Positions 1 to 9,094 are shown, counted from the first letter of the stretch. The stretch is DNA of 64,000 nt from JAFECT01 sp036501825 (GCA_036501825.1 DASXZP010000013.1:1-64000); one strand, 5' to 3'. A program made the numbers and translations. The notes: generated by a model from the letters alone, not told the origin.

Positions 1-22
1 CCGCCCTCCGGAGAGCCGCCCC

Positions 23-841
23 ATGGCCGACGACTACAACCTGCCCAAGGGCGCGCTGATGGCCGGCAAGCGCGGGGTCGTGATGGGGGTGGCGAACCAC
101 AACTCCATCGCCTGGGGCATCGCCGCCCAGCTCGCCGCCCAGGGGGCGCAGGTCGCCCTGGCCTATATGGAGGCCAACGAGAAGCGGGTGCGGCCCTTGG
201 GCGAAAGCATCGGGGTGAAGGTGTGGACGACCTTCGACGCGGCCAGCGACGCCTCCATGGAAGCGGCCTTCAAGACCGTCGAGGACGCCTGGGGCGAGAT
301 CGACTTCCTGGTCCACGCCATCGCCTACGCCGGCCGCGACCAGATCAAGGGCTCGTTCGTCGACAACGCCGACCGCGCGGCCTTCGCCCAGGCCCTGGAC
401 ATCTCCTGCTACAGCTTCGTCGACGCCTCGCGCCGCGCCGCCGCCCTGATGCCGAACGGCGGGTCGATCCTCACCCTCACCTATCTCGGCTCGGAGCGGG
501 CCATTCCCAACTACAACACCATGGGCGTGGCCAAGGCGGCGCTGGAGGCGGCGACGCGCTACATCGCGCGCGATCTCGGCCCCAAGGGCATCCGCGTGAA
601 CGCGATTTCGGCGGGCGCCATGCGCACCCTGTCGCTGGCCGGCATCTCGGGCGGGCGGGGGATGATCTCACAGGGCCGCTCGTTCTCGGCGATGAAGGAA
701 GACACCTCCATGGAGGGCGTCGCCGGCTGCGCGCTGTGGCTGCTGTCCGACCTCGGACGATCCACCACCGGCGAAGTCGTCCACGTCGACGCCGGCTTCC
801 ACATGATGGGCATGCCGGACGAGGAGTCGGCCTCGGCCTGA
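23..841 (+). CDS. fabI: Enoyl-[acyl-carrier-protein] reductase (NADH)
   Basis: Catalyses the last reduction in each round of type II fatty-acid elongation (trans-2-enoyl-ACP to acyl-ACP), cytosolic. The 272-residue product has the divergent FabI cofactor loop GVANHNSIAWG near residues 22-32. It also has the catalytic pair in TYLGSERAIPNYNTMGVAK (residues about 152-170), where the Y-x6-K spacing distinguishes FabI from ordinary SDR reductases. Length matches the family. A GGAG lies 9-10 bases upstream of the ATG. It stands alone in front of a convergent repeat element. Target of triclosan and isoniazid-type inhibitors in the wider family. Very secure call. Confidence 0.96.
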   Translation: MADDYNLPKGALMAGKRGVVMGVANHNSIAWGIAAQLAAQGAQVALAYMEANEKRVRPLGESIGVKVWTTFDAASDASMEAAFKTVEDAWGEIDFLVHAIAYAGRDQIKGSFVDNADRAAFAQALDISCYSFVDASRRAAALMPNGGSILTLTYLGSERAIPNYNTMGVAKAALEAATRYIARDLGPKGIRVNAISAGAMRTLSLAGISGGRGMISQGRSFSAMKEDTSMEGVAGCALWLLSDLGRSTTGEVVHVDAGFHMMGMPDEESASA

Positions 842-865
842 GTGGAGCGCGCGCCGCAGGCGCAT

Positions 866-1049
866 CAAGAAAAACGCGGAAATCGCTGAGGAAGACAAAG
901 CCGCAGAGATCGCGGAGCGGTCGTGGGCGTCATCTGAAGTCGCGGGCCGCCTTCTGAATTTGGAAGGTCGCTTCGCGACGGCGCTTCTTCTCTGCGTTCT
1001 CTGCGGCTTTCTCTTTCTCTGCGATCTCTGCGTTAAATTCTTTCTTCCT
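866..1049. repeat. Imperfect inverted-repeat element (GCGGAGATCGCAGAG type), copy 1
   Basis: The left arm at about 866-919 is rich in GCAGAGATCGCGGAG-like words. The right arm at about 983-1049 is rich in the complement (CTCTGCGATCTCTGCG). Together they can fold as a long imperfect stem-loop over a 60-base centre. It fills the whole space between the convergent genes fabI and the KTSC gene. The same words recur at 29637-29792 in the same kind of place. No coding potential of its own is evident. Confidence 0.75.
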
Positions 1050-1257
1050 AATCCGCGTCGCGGATCTGTTCGAAATCGGTGTAGCGCGGGCGGATTTCGC
1101 TGGCGAAGAAGCGGCCCTTTGAGGGGGCGTCCTTGAAGGCGAGATACACGGCTTCCGGAACGTTGCGGTAGGCGTAGACCGCGCCGCTGACGAAGCCCAC
1201 GATCAGGCTCCCCGTGGGCTTTTCGTAGCCGATGGCGCGGATCGAACTCGACGGCAT
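1048..1257 (-). CDS. KTSC domain protein
   Basis: A 69-residue protein made almost entirely of one KTSC domain. Visible are the opening serine run with IRAIGYEKPTGSLIVGF, the GAVYAYRNVPEAVY core (about residues 25-38), and FKDAPSKGRFFASEIRPRY (about 41-59), which contains the family lysine/serine positions. Function of the family is not settled; it is often linked to nucleic-acid-related proteins. The start lies 9 bases downstream of the stop of the hydrolase gene at 1267, so it is probably the last gene of a minus-strand operon with two hydrolases. Confidence 0.8.
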   Translation of the reverse strand: MPSSSIRAIGYEKPTGSLIVGFVSGAVYAYRNVPEAVYLAFKDAPSKGRFFASEIRPRYTDFEQIRDAD

Positions 1258-1266
1258 GACGCGCTT

Positions 1267-2016
1267 CTACGCCTTCGACAGAAACTGGCCGAATCGTTCG
1301 AGGGCGCTGCGCGCCAACACCGGGTCATGACGCATGATGCGCGGCGAGACCTTCAGGCCCGGTTCGTCAAACGCGTGGGTGCCGTCCACCGGCCACAGCT
1401 CGACGTCACAGCCGGCGCCGACGGCCGCCGCGTAGGCGCGCAGATGCGTGCGCACCGAGGCGAGGTGATCGCTGCGCGGCACGATGGCGAACACGCGCGG
1501 CGTGCGCACCCACACATGCGAACGGCTGCGCGCGATGACGTTCAGATACGGATAGGCGAGGAACAGCCGATCGACGCCGTCGAGCGCGCGCGGATCGGGA
1601 TCGGCGAGACGGCCTTCGCCCGCTGAGGTCAGCGGCAACGTCATCAGATCCATCACCGCCCAGGCGCCGTGGCTCCAGCCCGCGAGCGCGAGCTTCGACG
1701 CCTCAACGTTGGGCAGACGCGCCACGCCCCACGCCGCCGCCAGCACGTCGCCCGCGCGCGCATAGCCGCGGAAGGCGAGGCCGAGGCAGGTGAAGCTGGC
1801 CGCGAACTTGCGGCTCCAGCCGCGCGGTTGAAACGAGTCGACGACGAAAGCGCGCCAGCCCGCGCGCACCGCTTGCGCCGCATAGGCGTGCAGGTGGTCG
1901 CGCACCCCGCCGCAGCCGTGGAACAGGATCACCGCCGGCCGCGGCCGCTCGTCGTCCGGCCCATACTGCAAGACGTGCGGCCAGAGCTTTCGCCAACGCC
2001 GCTCCAGCGTATCCAT
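1267..2016 (-). CDS. Alpha/beta hydrolase, dienelactone hydrolase-like (paralogue 1)
   Basis: Predicted cytosolic serine hydrolase of 249 residues; substrate unknown. It has the oxyanion-side motif VILFHGCGG (about 29-37) and the nucleophile elbow GWSHGAW (about 112-118) with serine in the middle. A C-terminal VDGTHAFDEPG supplies the likely catalytic histidine. The start ATG is preceded by GGAGGGG. The neighbour at 2091 is a clear paralogue (same motifs throughout), so this is a tandem duplication. The elbow is Ser-type, unlike the classical dienelactone hydrolase Cys seen in the gene at 49353. Confidence 0.82.
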   Translation of the reverse strand: MDTLERRWRKLWPHVLQYGPDDERPRPAVILFHGCGGVRDHLHAYAAQAVRAGWRAFVVDSFQPRGWSRKFAASFTCLGLAFRGYARAGDVLAAAWGVARLPNVEASKLALAGWSHGAWAVMDLMTLPLTSAGEGRLADPDPRALDGVDRLFLAYPYLNVIARSRSHVWVRTPRVFAIVPRSDHLASVRTHLRAYAAAVGAGCDVELWPVDGTHAFDEPGLKVSPRIMRHDPVLARSALERFGQFLSKA

Positions 2017-2090
2017 CCGCCCCTCCGTCCGGCACCGGAGGCCGCGCAGGGTCTGCGGTCAAGCCGCGGCAATCGGCGGGTGAGCGGCCC

Positions 2091-2867
2091 TTAGGCGCTC
2101 TTGGCCTGGGCGACCTGGGCCGGGCCGAGGGTTTGGCCCAGGAAGCCGTCGAACTTTTCGGTCGCCTCCTGCGACAGCGCCTTGTCGAAGTGCATGACGC
2201 CGCCGGCGCCTTCTTCATCGAAGGCGTGGGTGCCGTTGGCGCGCCAGACCTCGACCTTGCCGCCGGCGTTGCGCGCGGTCTGGTACAGGCGGTCCGCATC
2301 GGCCGCCGAGGTGACGTGGTCGCGCAGCGCGATGATCCCCAGCGTGCGCGGCGCGCGCACCCAGGGCTTCACCCGGCTCAGCGCGCCGAAACCGCCGTAG
2401 GGATAGACCAGGAACAGGCCCTGCACGCCCGCCAGCGGCGCCGGGCTGGGGTCGGCGATGTAGGCCTCGCCGGGCGTGGTCAGCGGCATGGTCATCAGGT
2501 CCATGATCGACCAGGAGCCGTGGCTCCAGCCCGCCAGCACGATCTTCGAGCTGTCCACATCGGGGCGCTTTTCGATGCCCCAGCAGGCGGCCAGCACGTC
2601 GCCGGCCCGCTCGCCGCCCTGGAACTGCAGGCCGGTGCAGACGAACATCAGGCCGAAGGTGCGGGTCCAGCCGCGGGCGGCGAAACTGTCGACCACGAAG
2701 GCGCGATAGCCCTGGGCCGCGGCCTCCTTGGCGTAGTGGCGGATATGGTCGCGCAGGCCGCCGCAGCCGTGAAACAGGATCACCGACGGCCGGGGGATGG
2801 AATCTTTCGGCCCGTAAACCTCCAGGCTCGGCTCCAGCCGCGCCCAGCGCTTCGCCATGGTGTCCAA
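2091..2867 (-). CDS. Alpha/beta hydrolase, dienelactone hydrolase-like (paralogue 2)
   Basis: About 258 residues, paralogous to the downstream gene at 1267. Shared features are VILFHGCGGLRDH near the N-terminus, the nucleophile elbow GWSHGSW and a C-terminal NGTHAFDEEG. I place the start at the TTG at 2867, preceded by GAGGAG, because it aligns with the first residues of the paralogue (LDTMAKRW against MDTLERRW). A longer frame to 2915 and a shorter ATG at 2858 also exist. Substrate not deducible. It is transcribed ahead of paralogue 1 (75-base gap), probably as one operon with the KTSC gene. Confidence 0.8.
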   Translation of the reverse strand: MDTMAKRWARLEPSLEVYGPKDSIPRPSVILFHGCGGLRDHIRHYAKEAAAQGYRAFVVDSFAARGWTRTFGLMFVCTGLQFQGGERAGDVLAACWGIEKRPDVDSSKIVLAGWSHGSWSIMDLMTMPLTTPGEAYIADPSPAPLAGVQGLFLVYPYGGFGALSRVKPWVRAPRTLGIIALRDHVTSAADADRLYQTARNAGGKVEVWRANGTHAFDEEGAGGVMHFDKALSQEATEKFDGFLGQTLGPAQVAQAKSA

Positions 2868-2964
2868 ACGCCCGCTCCTCGGTTCAGAAGCTGTGCAGCA
2901 GACCGGTTCGGCCATTTGAAGGCAATCTCTAGTTGGCCTCTTTCTGACGAAAGATGGCCTGGGG

Positions 2965-4578
2965 TTAGTGCCTGAACACCCGAACGCCCGTGAAGGCCAT
3001 GGCCAGACCGGCCATGTCGGCTGCTTCGATCACTTCATTGTCGCGCATCGAGCCGCCGGGTTGGATCACCGCGGTGGCGCCGGCGGCGGCGGCTTCTAGG
3101 AGACCGTCCGCGAACGGAAAGAAGGCGTCCGAGGCGCAGGCGGAGCCCTTGGCCAGCGACTCCGCAAGACCCAGAGCCTCGGCCGCTTCGCCGGCGCGCA
3201 GGGCGGCGATGCGGGCGCTGTCGCGGCGGTTCATCTGGCCGGCGCCGATGCCGGCGGTGCGGCCGTCCTTGGCGTAGACGATGGCGTTGGACTTCACGTG
3301 TTTGGCGACCGTGAAGGCGAACAGCATGTCGCGCACCTCCGCGTCGGTCGGCTTGCGCTGGCTGACGATCTTCAGGTCCTTGGCGGTAATGCGCGCGACG
3401 TCGCGCGACTGAACCAGAAACCCGCCGGCCATCGAGCGGAACGTTTCGCCGAGACCGGTCGGATCGGGCAGGCCGCCGGCGACCAGCAGGCGCAGGTTCT
3501 TTTTCGCCGCGAAGATTTCCCGCGCTTCGTCATCGACCTCGGGCGCGATCACCACCTCGGTGAAGATCTCGACGATCTTCTGCGCCGCCGCCGCGTCGAG
3601 CCGGCGGTTCACCGCGACGATGCCGCCGAAGGCCGACACCGGATCGCACTCCAGCGCGCGGCGGTAGGCGTCTTCCAGCGTGGCGCCGACGGCGACGCCG
3701 CACGGATTGGCGTGTTTGATGATGGCGCAGGCGGCCTCGGCCGAGGGGTCGAATTCGGCGACCAGTTCATAGGCCGCGTCGGTGTCGGCGACGTTGTTGT
3801 AGCTGAGCTCCTTGCCCTGCAGCTGGCGCGCGGTGGTCACGCCGGCGCGGGGCGCGCCGGAGCGGTAGAAGGCCGCGCTCTGGTCGGGGTTTTCGCCGTA
3901 GCGCATGGTCTGCACCAGCATGCCGCTGATGGTCTTGCGACGCGGATAGGCCCCGTCCACCTGGCTCGCGAACCAGGTCGAAACCGCCGCGTCATAGGCC
4001 GCCGTGCGTCCGAACGCCGCCGCCGCCAACCTGCGGCGCAGCTCCAGCGTGGTGCCGCCGTCGATCTGCAGCGCCGCCAGCACCTCGCCCAGGTCCTCGC
4101 GCTCGGTGCACACCGCGACATAGCCGTGGTTCTTCGCCGCCGAACGGATCATCGCCGGACCGCCGATGTCGATGTTCTCGACGCAAGCCTCGAACGAGCC
4201 GCCCGCAGCCGCCGTCTGCTCGAACGGATAGAGGTCGATCCACACCAGATCGATGCCCTCGATGCCGTGGTCGCTCATCGCCTTGGCGTGGTCCTTCGCA
4301 TCGCGCACGCCGAGCAGCGCGCCGTGCACCTTGGGGTGCAGGGTCTTCACCCGCCCGTCCATCATCTCCGGAAAGCCGGTCAACTCCGACACGTCGGTCA
4401 CCGCAACGCCGGCCGCGGCGATGGCCGCGCGCGTGCCGCCCGTGGAGATGATCTCGACGCCCATCCCGGCCAGGGTCTTGGCGACCTCCTCCAGCCCGCT
4501 CTTGTCCGACAGCGAGATCAGGGCGCGCTTGGGTTTGACGTGGTTGGGCGGCGGCGGAAAGGCGGGAGCGGCGGGCAT
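2965..4578 (-). CDS. purH: Bifunctional AICAR transformylase / IMP cyclohydrolase
   Basis: Performs the last two steps of de novo IMP synthesis: formylation of AICAR, then ring closure. The N-terminal IMP cyclohydrolase part shows ALISLSDKSGL, STGGTRAAI and DGRVKTLHPKVHG. The C-terminal transformylase part shows the catalytic KHANPCGVAVG and ends ...GLAMAFTGVRVFRH. The 537 residues from the ATG at 4578 fit the family. A longer frame to 4626 adds a low-complexity extension without a good ribosome site. It is the last gene of the rsmB-rpe-heparinase-purH cluster, an order common in alphaproteobacteria. Confidence 0.95.
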   Translation of the reverse strand: MPAAPAFPPPPNHVKPKRALISLSDKSGLEEVAKTLAGMGVEIISTGGTRAAIAAAGVAVTDVSELTGFPEMMDGRVKTLHPKVHGALLGVRDAKDHAKAMSDHGIEGIDLVWIDLYPFEQTAAAGGSFEACVENIDIGGPAMIRSAAKNHGYVAVCTEREDLGEVLAALQIDGGTTLELRRRLAAAAFGRTAAYDAAVSTWFASQVDGAYPRRKTISGMLVQTMRYGENPDQSAAFYRSGAPRAGVTTARQLQGKELSYNNVADTDAAYELVAEFDPSAEAACAIIKHANPCGVAVGATLEDAYRRALECDPVSAFGGIVAVNRRLDAAAAQKIVEIFTEVVIAPEVDDEAREIFAAKKNLRLLVAGGLPDPTGLGETFRSMAGGFLVQSRDVARITAKDLKIVSQRKPTDAEVRDMLFAFTVAKHVKSNAIVYAKDGRTAGIGAGQMNRRDSARIAALRAGEAAEALGLAESLAKGSACASDAFFPFADGLLEAAAAGATAVIQPGGSMRDNEVIEAADMAGLAMAFTGVRVFRH

Positions 4579-4657
4579 GGGGCCTCGTAAAAGAATCGGC
4601 GGGCGGGGAGGGCTGCGCCCTACCACGCGATGACGCTTTGATGAAGCGGCGCTGACC

Positions 4658-6388
4658 CTAGATCAGCTGTGTTTCACCGCCGCCTGCGGGCGCGATCTTC
4701 CAGCGGACGCGGGTCTGGGTGTCGGCGCGGGCGACGCCGCGCAGCGCGATCTGTGAGGCGCGGCGCAGGACGCCGTTTTCGAACCAGGCGCTGGGCTCGA
4801 CCGCCACGTCGTGGGCGTCGCAACGCAGCCACCATCCGCGTCCGGACGGTCCGCGCAGCAGGACGCTTTTCCTGTCGCGCGCCATCGACACCTGAACGTC
4901 CGGGTGCAGATGAAAGCGGACCGCGAAGGGCGCGCCGTGGCCCTTGGGCGGGCCCTGGGGGACCAGGCGGTCTTCGCCGCGCAGTTCGTCGGCGCGGATG
5001 TCGATGTACAGGCTGCGCTCGTGCACCAGGCCGAAGCGGCGCACCCAGCCGTCGTGCTGCAGCTCCAGCAGCACCGCGCCTTCGCCGGCCTGGCGATTGG
5101 CTTCCACGTGCAGCGGACCACCGGCGAGGCGCGGGCCCAGGATCGCGGCGAGGCGTCCCTCCAGCGGCTGCAGCACCGAGGCGTCGCCGACGCTGAGCGT
5201 CGAACCCGCGGGCGTCAGGCGAAAGCCCTGCCGGTCCGGCTCGCGCGCGCTCCAGCCGCAGTTGGTGATCAGCCGGTCGCGGCCGCAGACCACCTCAAGC
5301 GCCAGCGGCTGGGCGCAGGCGGCGGCGCCGAACACGCCGCGCGCCGGCGCGCCCGCATCGACCATCACCTGCAGCATCTGGCCCTGGAGCCGGTGGTAGG
5401 CGCCGTCGGCGAGCACCTGCGGCGCCTCCGCCTCGGCGTCCTCGTGCGCGCCGGCCGCGGCGACCTTGGTCATGGTCGAGGCTTCGCCGCCCTGGAAGCA
5501 GGCCAGCCGCCCGTCGCCGAGCGTATAGGCGCGCAACGCCAGGCTCATCCGGTCGATGGCGCGCGACAGGGCGTCGGGCGCCTCGCGGCCGCGCTGCAGC
5601 AGCGCGTCGTCGAGGGTGAGACAGTCGAATAGCAGCTCGAGGCCGGCTTCAGGCGAGCGCGTCGCGTGCGAACCGTCAGCGCAGATCGTGCGCGGCAAGG
5701 AGCGCTCCAAACGCGCCAGACCCTGGGCCATCAGACGCTCGCCCGCGCGGCCCGTCAGCGCGCAGCCCGCGATCGCCGCCGCAGCGCCGGCGTCCGCCGA
5801 AGCGCTCGCCGGTTCCGCCGCGATGCGCACCAGATGCCGCGCCTGCCGCGCGAGCAGATCGGCCAGCATCGGCGTGACGGTTTCATCGCCCGCCTGCGCG
5901 AGACGACGCACGGCGCAGGCGAGGTTGAACACGCGCCGCGCCAGCACCTCGCGGCCCCAGACGAACGGCGACCACTTGCCGAACACCTTGCGCCAGACGA
6001 TGACCAGGCGCAGCGCCTCCTTTACCCCGAGATCGCCCGCCGCCATCAGATGCGGCAGCCAGGCGAAGCGATGCAGCTCCACCGCAAAGGCGCGGCTGGG
6101 CGTCGCGCCCCACGGATCGGCCGGGGCTGCGGCGTCGAGCAGTTCACCGGCGAAATAGAACCGTCCCGCCGCAGCGGCGCGACCCACGCCGGGATCGGTC
6201 GGGCGGAAATCGCGCGGGGTGGAGGCGAATTCGTCCGCCTTCGGAAGAGCAAGGGTCAGGCTGTAGCCGGGGGCGCCGTAGAACTCCACCGCGACCTGTC
6301 GGACCACCGCGCGGCCTACGGCCTCGGGCCACGGCGCGGCGGGCTTGCGGGGCGGCGAGGCGGCGGGAGGCGGAGCGGGCGCGGCCAT
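4658..6388 (-). CDS. Heparinase II/III family protein
   Basis: About 576 residues. The N-terminal half is an all-alpha toroid-like region (FAWLPHLMAAGDL, then WSPFVWGREVLARRVFNLACAVRRL). The C-terminal part has the heparinase II/III-like beta domain (ADGAYHRLQGQMLQVMVDAG, HHDGW-type strands, FRLTPAGSTL). Genes of this type sit next to purH in many alphaproteobacteria; their real substrate is not known and need not be heparin. I prefer the ATG at 6388, 10 bases after the rpe stop, over the one at 6433, which overlaps rpe; neither has a strong ribosome site. The first 30 residues are Pro/Ala-rich. Confidence 0.8.
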   Translation of the reverse strand: MAAPAPPPAASPPRKPAAPWPEAVGRAVVRQVAVEFYGAPGYSLTLALPKADEFASTPRDFRPTDPGVGRAAAAGRFYFAGELLDAAAPADPWGATPSRAFAVELHRFAWLPHLMAAGDLGVKEALRLVIVWRKVFGKWSPFVWGREVLARRVFNLACAVRRLAQAGDETVTPMLADLLARQARHLVRIAAEPASASADAGAAAAIAGCALTGRAGERLMAQGLARLERSLPRTICADGSHATRSPEAGLELLFDCLTLDDALLQRGREAPDALSRAIDRMSLALRAYTLGDGRLACFQGGEASTMTKVAAAGAHEDAEAEAPQVLADGAYHRLQGQMLQVMVDAGAPARGVFGAAACAQPLALEVVCGRDRLITNCGWSAREPDRQGFRLTPAGSTLSVGDASVLQPLEGRLAAILGPRLAGGPLHVEANRQAGEGAVLLELQHDGWVRRFGLVHERSLYIDIRADELRGEDRLVPQGPPKGHGAPFAVRFHLHPDVQVSMARDRKSVLLRGPSGRGWWLRCDAHDVAVEPSAWFENGVLRRASQIALRGVARADTQTRVRWKIAPAGGGETQLI

Positions 6389-6398
6389 GGACGGCGGG

Positions 6399-7061
6399 TC
6401 AGCCTCCGCGGATCGCGGCGATGTTGGCGGCATAGGCCGACGCGCCGCCCTTGAACGCCGCGGCGCCGGCGACCAGCGCGGTGGCGCCGGCGGCGACGCA
6501 CTGGCGCGCGGTCTGCGGGTTCACGCCGCCATCCACCTGCAGGACGATGTCGCGGCCGGTCTGGTCGATCAGCTTGCGCGCGCGCTCGACCTTGCCGAGC
6601 TGGGACGCGATGAAGGCTTGGCCGCCGAAGCCGGGGTTGACCGACATGATCAACAGCAGATCGATCTCGTCGATGACCCACTCCACCGCCTCGAGCGGCG
6701 TCGCGGGATTGAGCACCACGCCTGGCTTGGCGCCGAGCTCGCGGATGCGGCGCAGGGTGCGGTGCAGGTGCGGGCCCGCCTCGGGATGGACGCTCATCAG
6801 ATCGGCGCCCGCCTCGCGGAAACCGTCGAGCAGCGAATCCACCGGCGAGACCATCAGGTGCACGTCGAAGGGCAGCTTCGAGTGGGGCCGGATCGCCTTC
6901 ACCACGCCGGGCCCGATGGTCAGGGCCGGGACGAAATGGTTGTCCATCACGTCGATGTGGATCCAGTCGGCGCCGGCCGCCTCCATCGCCCGCACCTCCT
7001 CGCCCAGCCGCGCGAAGTCGCTGGCGAGGATCGAGGGGCAGATCAGGGGAGCGGCGGCCAT
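6399..7061 (-). CDS. rpe: Ribulose-phosphate 3-epimerase
   Basis: Interconverts ribulose-5-phosphate and xylulose-5-phosphate in the pentose phosphate pathway. The 220-residue TIM barrel is complete: CPSILASDFARLGEE at the start, DWIHIDVMDNHFVP (metal-binding His/Asp), LPFDVHLMV, VHPEAG, and LIMSVNPGFGGQAFI followed by LQVDGGVN. It lies between rsmB and the heparinase-like gene, all on the minus strand with short gaps, so co-transcription is likely. Confidence 0.96.
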   Translation of the reverse strand: MAAAPLICPSILASDFARLGEEVRAMEAAGADWIHIDVMDNHFVPALTIGPGVVKAIRPHSKLPFDVHLMVSPVDSLLDGFREAGADLMSVHPEAGPHLHRTLRRIRELGAKPGVVLNPATPLEAVEWVIDEIDLLLIMSVNPGFGGQAFIASQLGKVERARKLIDQTGRDIVLQVDGGVNPQTARQCVAAGATALVAGAAAFKGGASAYAANIAAIRGG

Positions 7062-7103
7062 GCTCCGGACTTACGGCGCGCCGCCCTGTGCGGCAAGCCG
7101 GAC

Positions 7104-8414
7104 CTAGGGTCTACGGACGAAGCGCGCGGCGAAAAACCCGTCCAGACCGCCGGTCTCTGGCCACTGGGACGGCAAGATGCGCAGCCACCCTTCGGGCGTG
7201 ACCGCGGCCTCGGGGGCGCCGGCCTCGCCGGGCGTGGGGGGCAGGATCTCGAACTCCGGATGGCGGCGCAGGAAGGCGATGGCCTGGCTCTCGCCCTCTT
7301 CGCGTTCGAGGGAGCAGACGCAGTAGACCAGACGGCCGCCCGGCTTCACCCGCGCCGCGGCGGCGTCGAGCAGGCGATGCTGCACGTCGGCGAGCTTGGC
7401 GATGTCCGGCGGACTGGTCGACCACAGGCTCTCGGGATTGCGCCGGAAGGTGCCGGTCGAACTGCACGGCGCGTCGAGCAACACGGCGTCGAACGCGCGC
7501 GCGTCGTTCCACTGTTCCGCATCGGCGGTGACCACCTCGGCGCTGAGCTGCACGCGCTGCAGGTTTTCGCGCAGGCGCTTCAGGCGCGGCGCCGAACGAT
7601 CGAGCGCAACCACCTGCGCGCAGGCGCTTGCAAGCTGCAACGTCTTGCCGCCGGGCGCCGCGCAGAGATCGCAGGCGCTCTCGCCGGACTGCACGTTCAA
7701 CAGCCGCGCCGGAATCGCGGCGGCCGCGTCCTGCACCCACCATTCGCCCTCGGCAAAGCCAGGCCAGGTCGAGAGATCGCCGTGGCGGCGCGTGCGCAGG
7801 CTGCCGCCCGGCAGACGCTCGGCGTCGAGCTCCGCGACGCGCTCGTCGGATACGTCTCCGCGCAGCGAAAGATCGGTCGGCGGTTCTTCGGTCACCACCG
7901 CGGCGACCGCGCGCGCCGTATCGTCGCCGTAGAAACCGCGCCAGCGCTGCCACAGCCAGTCGGGCAGGTTCGCTTCCAGCGGCGTTTCCGGCCGCTCGCG
8001 GATGAGGCCGCGCAGCACCGCGTTGATCAGACCCTTGAACGGCCGCGTCGCGTCTTCGCGTTGCGCGAGCGTCACCGTCGTCGCCACCGCGGCGAAGTCC
8101 GGCACGTCGAGCGCGATCAGTTGCGCCACGCCCAGACGCAGCAGATCGACCACCGCTTCCGGCGGCGGCTTGTGCAGGCGCGCGTCCAGCATGCGATCGA
8201 TGCGGCCGAGGTTGCGCAGCGCCGCCATGGCCACCGCGCGCGCGAAACCGCGGTCCTGGGTGTTCAGGCGGGTGAAGCGCTGGTCGTTCAGCGCCTCGTC
8301 CAGCCCGCTGCGCCGCTCCAGCGCCGAGCGCAGCAGATGCAGCGCCGCGAGGCGGGCGTTGAGGCCGGGATCGGCGGACTTTTCGGCGGCGGCGGGGGCG
8401 GGGCGGCTGTTCAC
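7104..8414 (-). CDS. rsmB: 16S rRNA m5C967 methyltransferase
   Basis: NusB-like RNA-binding N-domain (residues about 15-150), then a Rossmann methyltransferase domain with the SAM motif DLCAAPGGKTLQL. The catalytic cysteine motifs are DAPCSSTGTFRRNPE and YCVCSLEREEGE. It ends with WPETGGLDGFFAARFVR. About 436 residues from the GTG at 8414; an alternative GTG at 8507 would add 31 residues of Arg-rich sequence not expected in the family, so I chose the shorter. First gene of the rsmB-rpe-heparinase-purH cluster and divergent from the hemerythrin-like gene. Confidence 0.92.
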   Translation of the reverse strand: MNSRPAPAAAEKSADPGLNARLAALHLLRSALERRSGLDEALNDQRFTRLNTQDRGFARAVAMAALRNLGRIDRMLDARLHKPPPEAVVDLLRLGVAQLIALDVPDFAAVATTVTLAQREDATRPFKGLINAVLRGLIRERPETPLEANLPDWLWQRWRGFYGDDTARAVAAVVTEEPPTDLSLRGDVSDERVAELDAERLPGGSLRTRRHGDLSTWPGFAEGEWWVQDAAAAIPARLLNVQSGESACDLCAAPGGKTLQLASACAQVVALDRSAPRLKRLRENLQRVQLSAEVVTADAEQWNDARAFDAVLLDAPCSSTGTFRRNPESLWSTSPPDIAKLADVQHRLLDAAAARVKPGGRLVYCVCSLEREEGESQAIAFLRRHPEFEILPPTPGEAGAPEAAVTPEGWLRILPSQWPETGGLDGFFAARFVRRP

Positions 8415-8530
8415 TGGCGCTCTGTGCGCCGAACGTCCCCGGGGAACAAGGCCGTCGCGGCCCAACGGTCTGGCTTGGGGAACCCGAAGCTCCCATATGG
8501 CTTTCACCCTGCCTGATGGAGACGCAACCC

Positions 8531-9094
8531 ATGTCCAAGGCCCCGAGCGGGCGCGAGAAGCTGCTGGTCGCCGCAGGCGCGGCGGTGGCGGGGCTCGTGG
8601 CCGGGGTCGCGGTGGCGTCGGGCCGGCGCGCGGCGGTGGAGGTCACCGATTCCCTCGCCGGCGACTGGCTGGACGGCCTGACCGCCGAGCATCTCGAGAT
8701 CATCGAGGCCTTCGACCTGATCGAGGCCTCCAAGGCCAAGGCTCCGGCGCGCCGGCGCAAGCAGGCCGCCCGCCTGCGCTCAGCCATCGAAAAGCACGCC
8801 TTCCAGGAAGAGACCGTGGTCTACCCCGCCGCGCGGGTGCACGGCGCGGAGGATGCGGTGAACGCGCTGGTCGCGCGCCAGGCGGAGATCAAGTTTCAGC
8901 TCTACCGCCTCGACCAGATCGAGCCTGACGACCCCCACTGGAGCGCGGCCATCGAAGCCCTGCGGCGCGCGGTCGAGCAGGTGATCAACGGCGAGGAGAT
9001 GGAAATCTTTCCCCTGCTGCGCGACAAGCTCGACGCGAAAGCGGCGGCGGACCTGACCGCGCTGGTCTATAGGTCGGGCTCGAAGCTCGGCTGA
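8531..9094 (+). CDS. Membrane-anchored hemerythrin-like (HHE) domain protein
   Basis: 187 residues from the ATG at 8531, which has GGAG 9 bases upstream. Residues about 10-30 form a hydrophobic Ala/Val/Gly anchor. The rest is a four-helix HHE-type domain: EHLEIIEAFDLIE (His54), then KHAFQEETVVYPA (His89, Glu93), then EIKFQLYRLDQ and EQVINGEEMEIFPLL. In canonical HHE domains the two halves each give His and HxxxE ligands; here the second half has Lys/Gln where the ligand histidines are expected. It may bind metal incompletely or act structurally. Function not known. Confidence 0.7.
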   Translation: MSKAPSGREKLLVAAGAAVAGLVAGVAVASGRRAAVEVTDSLAGDWLDGLTAEHLEIIEAFDLIEASKAKAPARRRKQAARLRSAIEKHAFQEETVVYPAARVHGAEDAVNALVARQAEIKFQLYRLDQIEPDDPHWSAAIEALRRAVEQVINGEEMEIFPLLRDKLDAKAAADLTALVYRSGSKLG

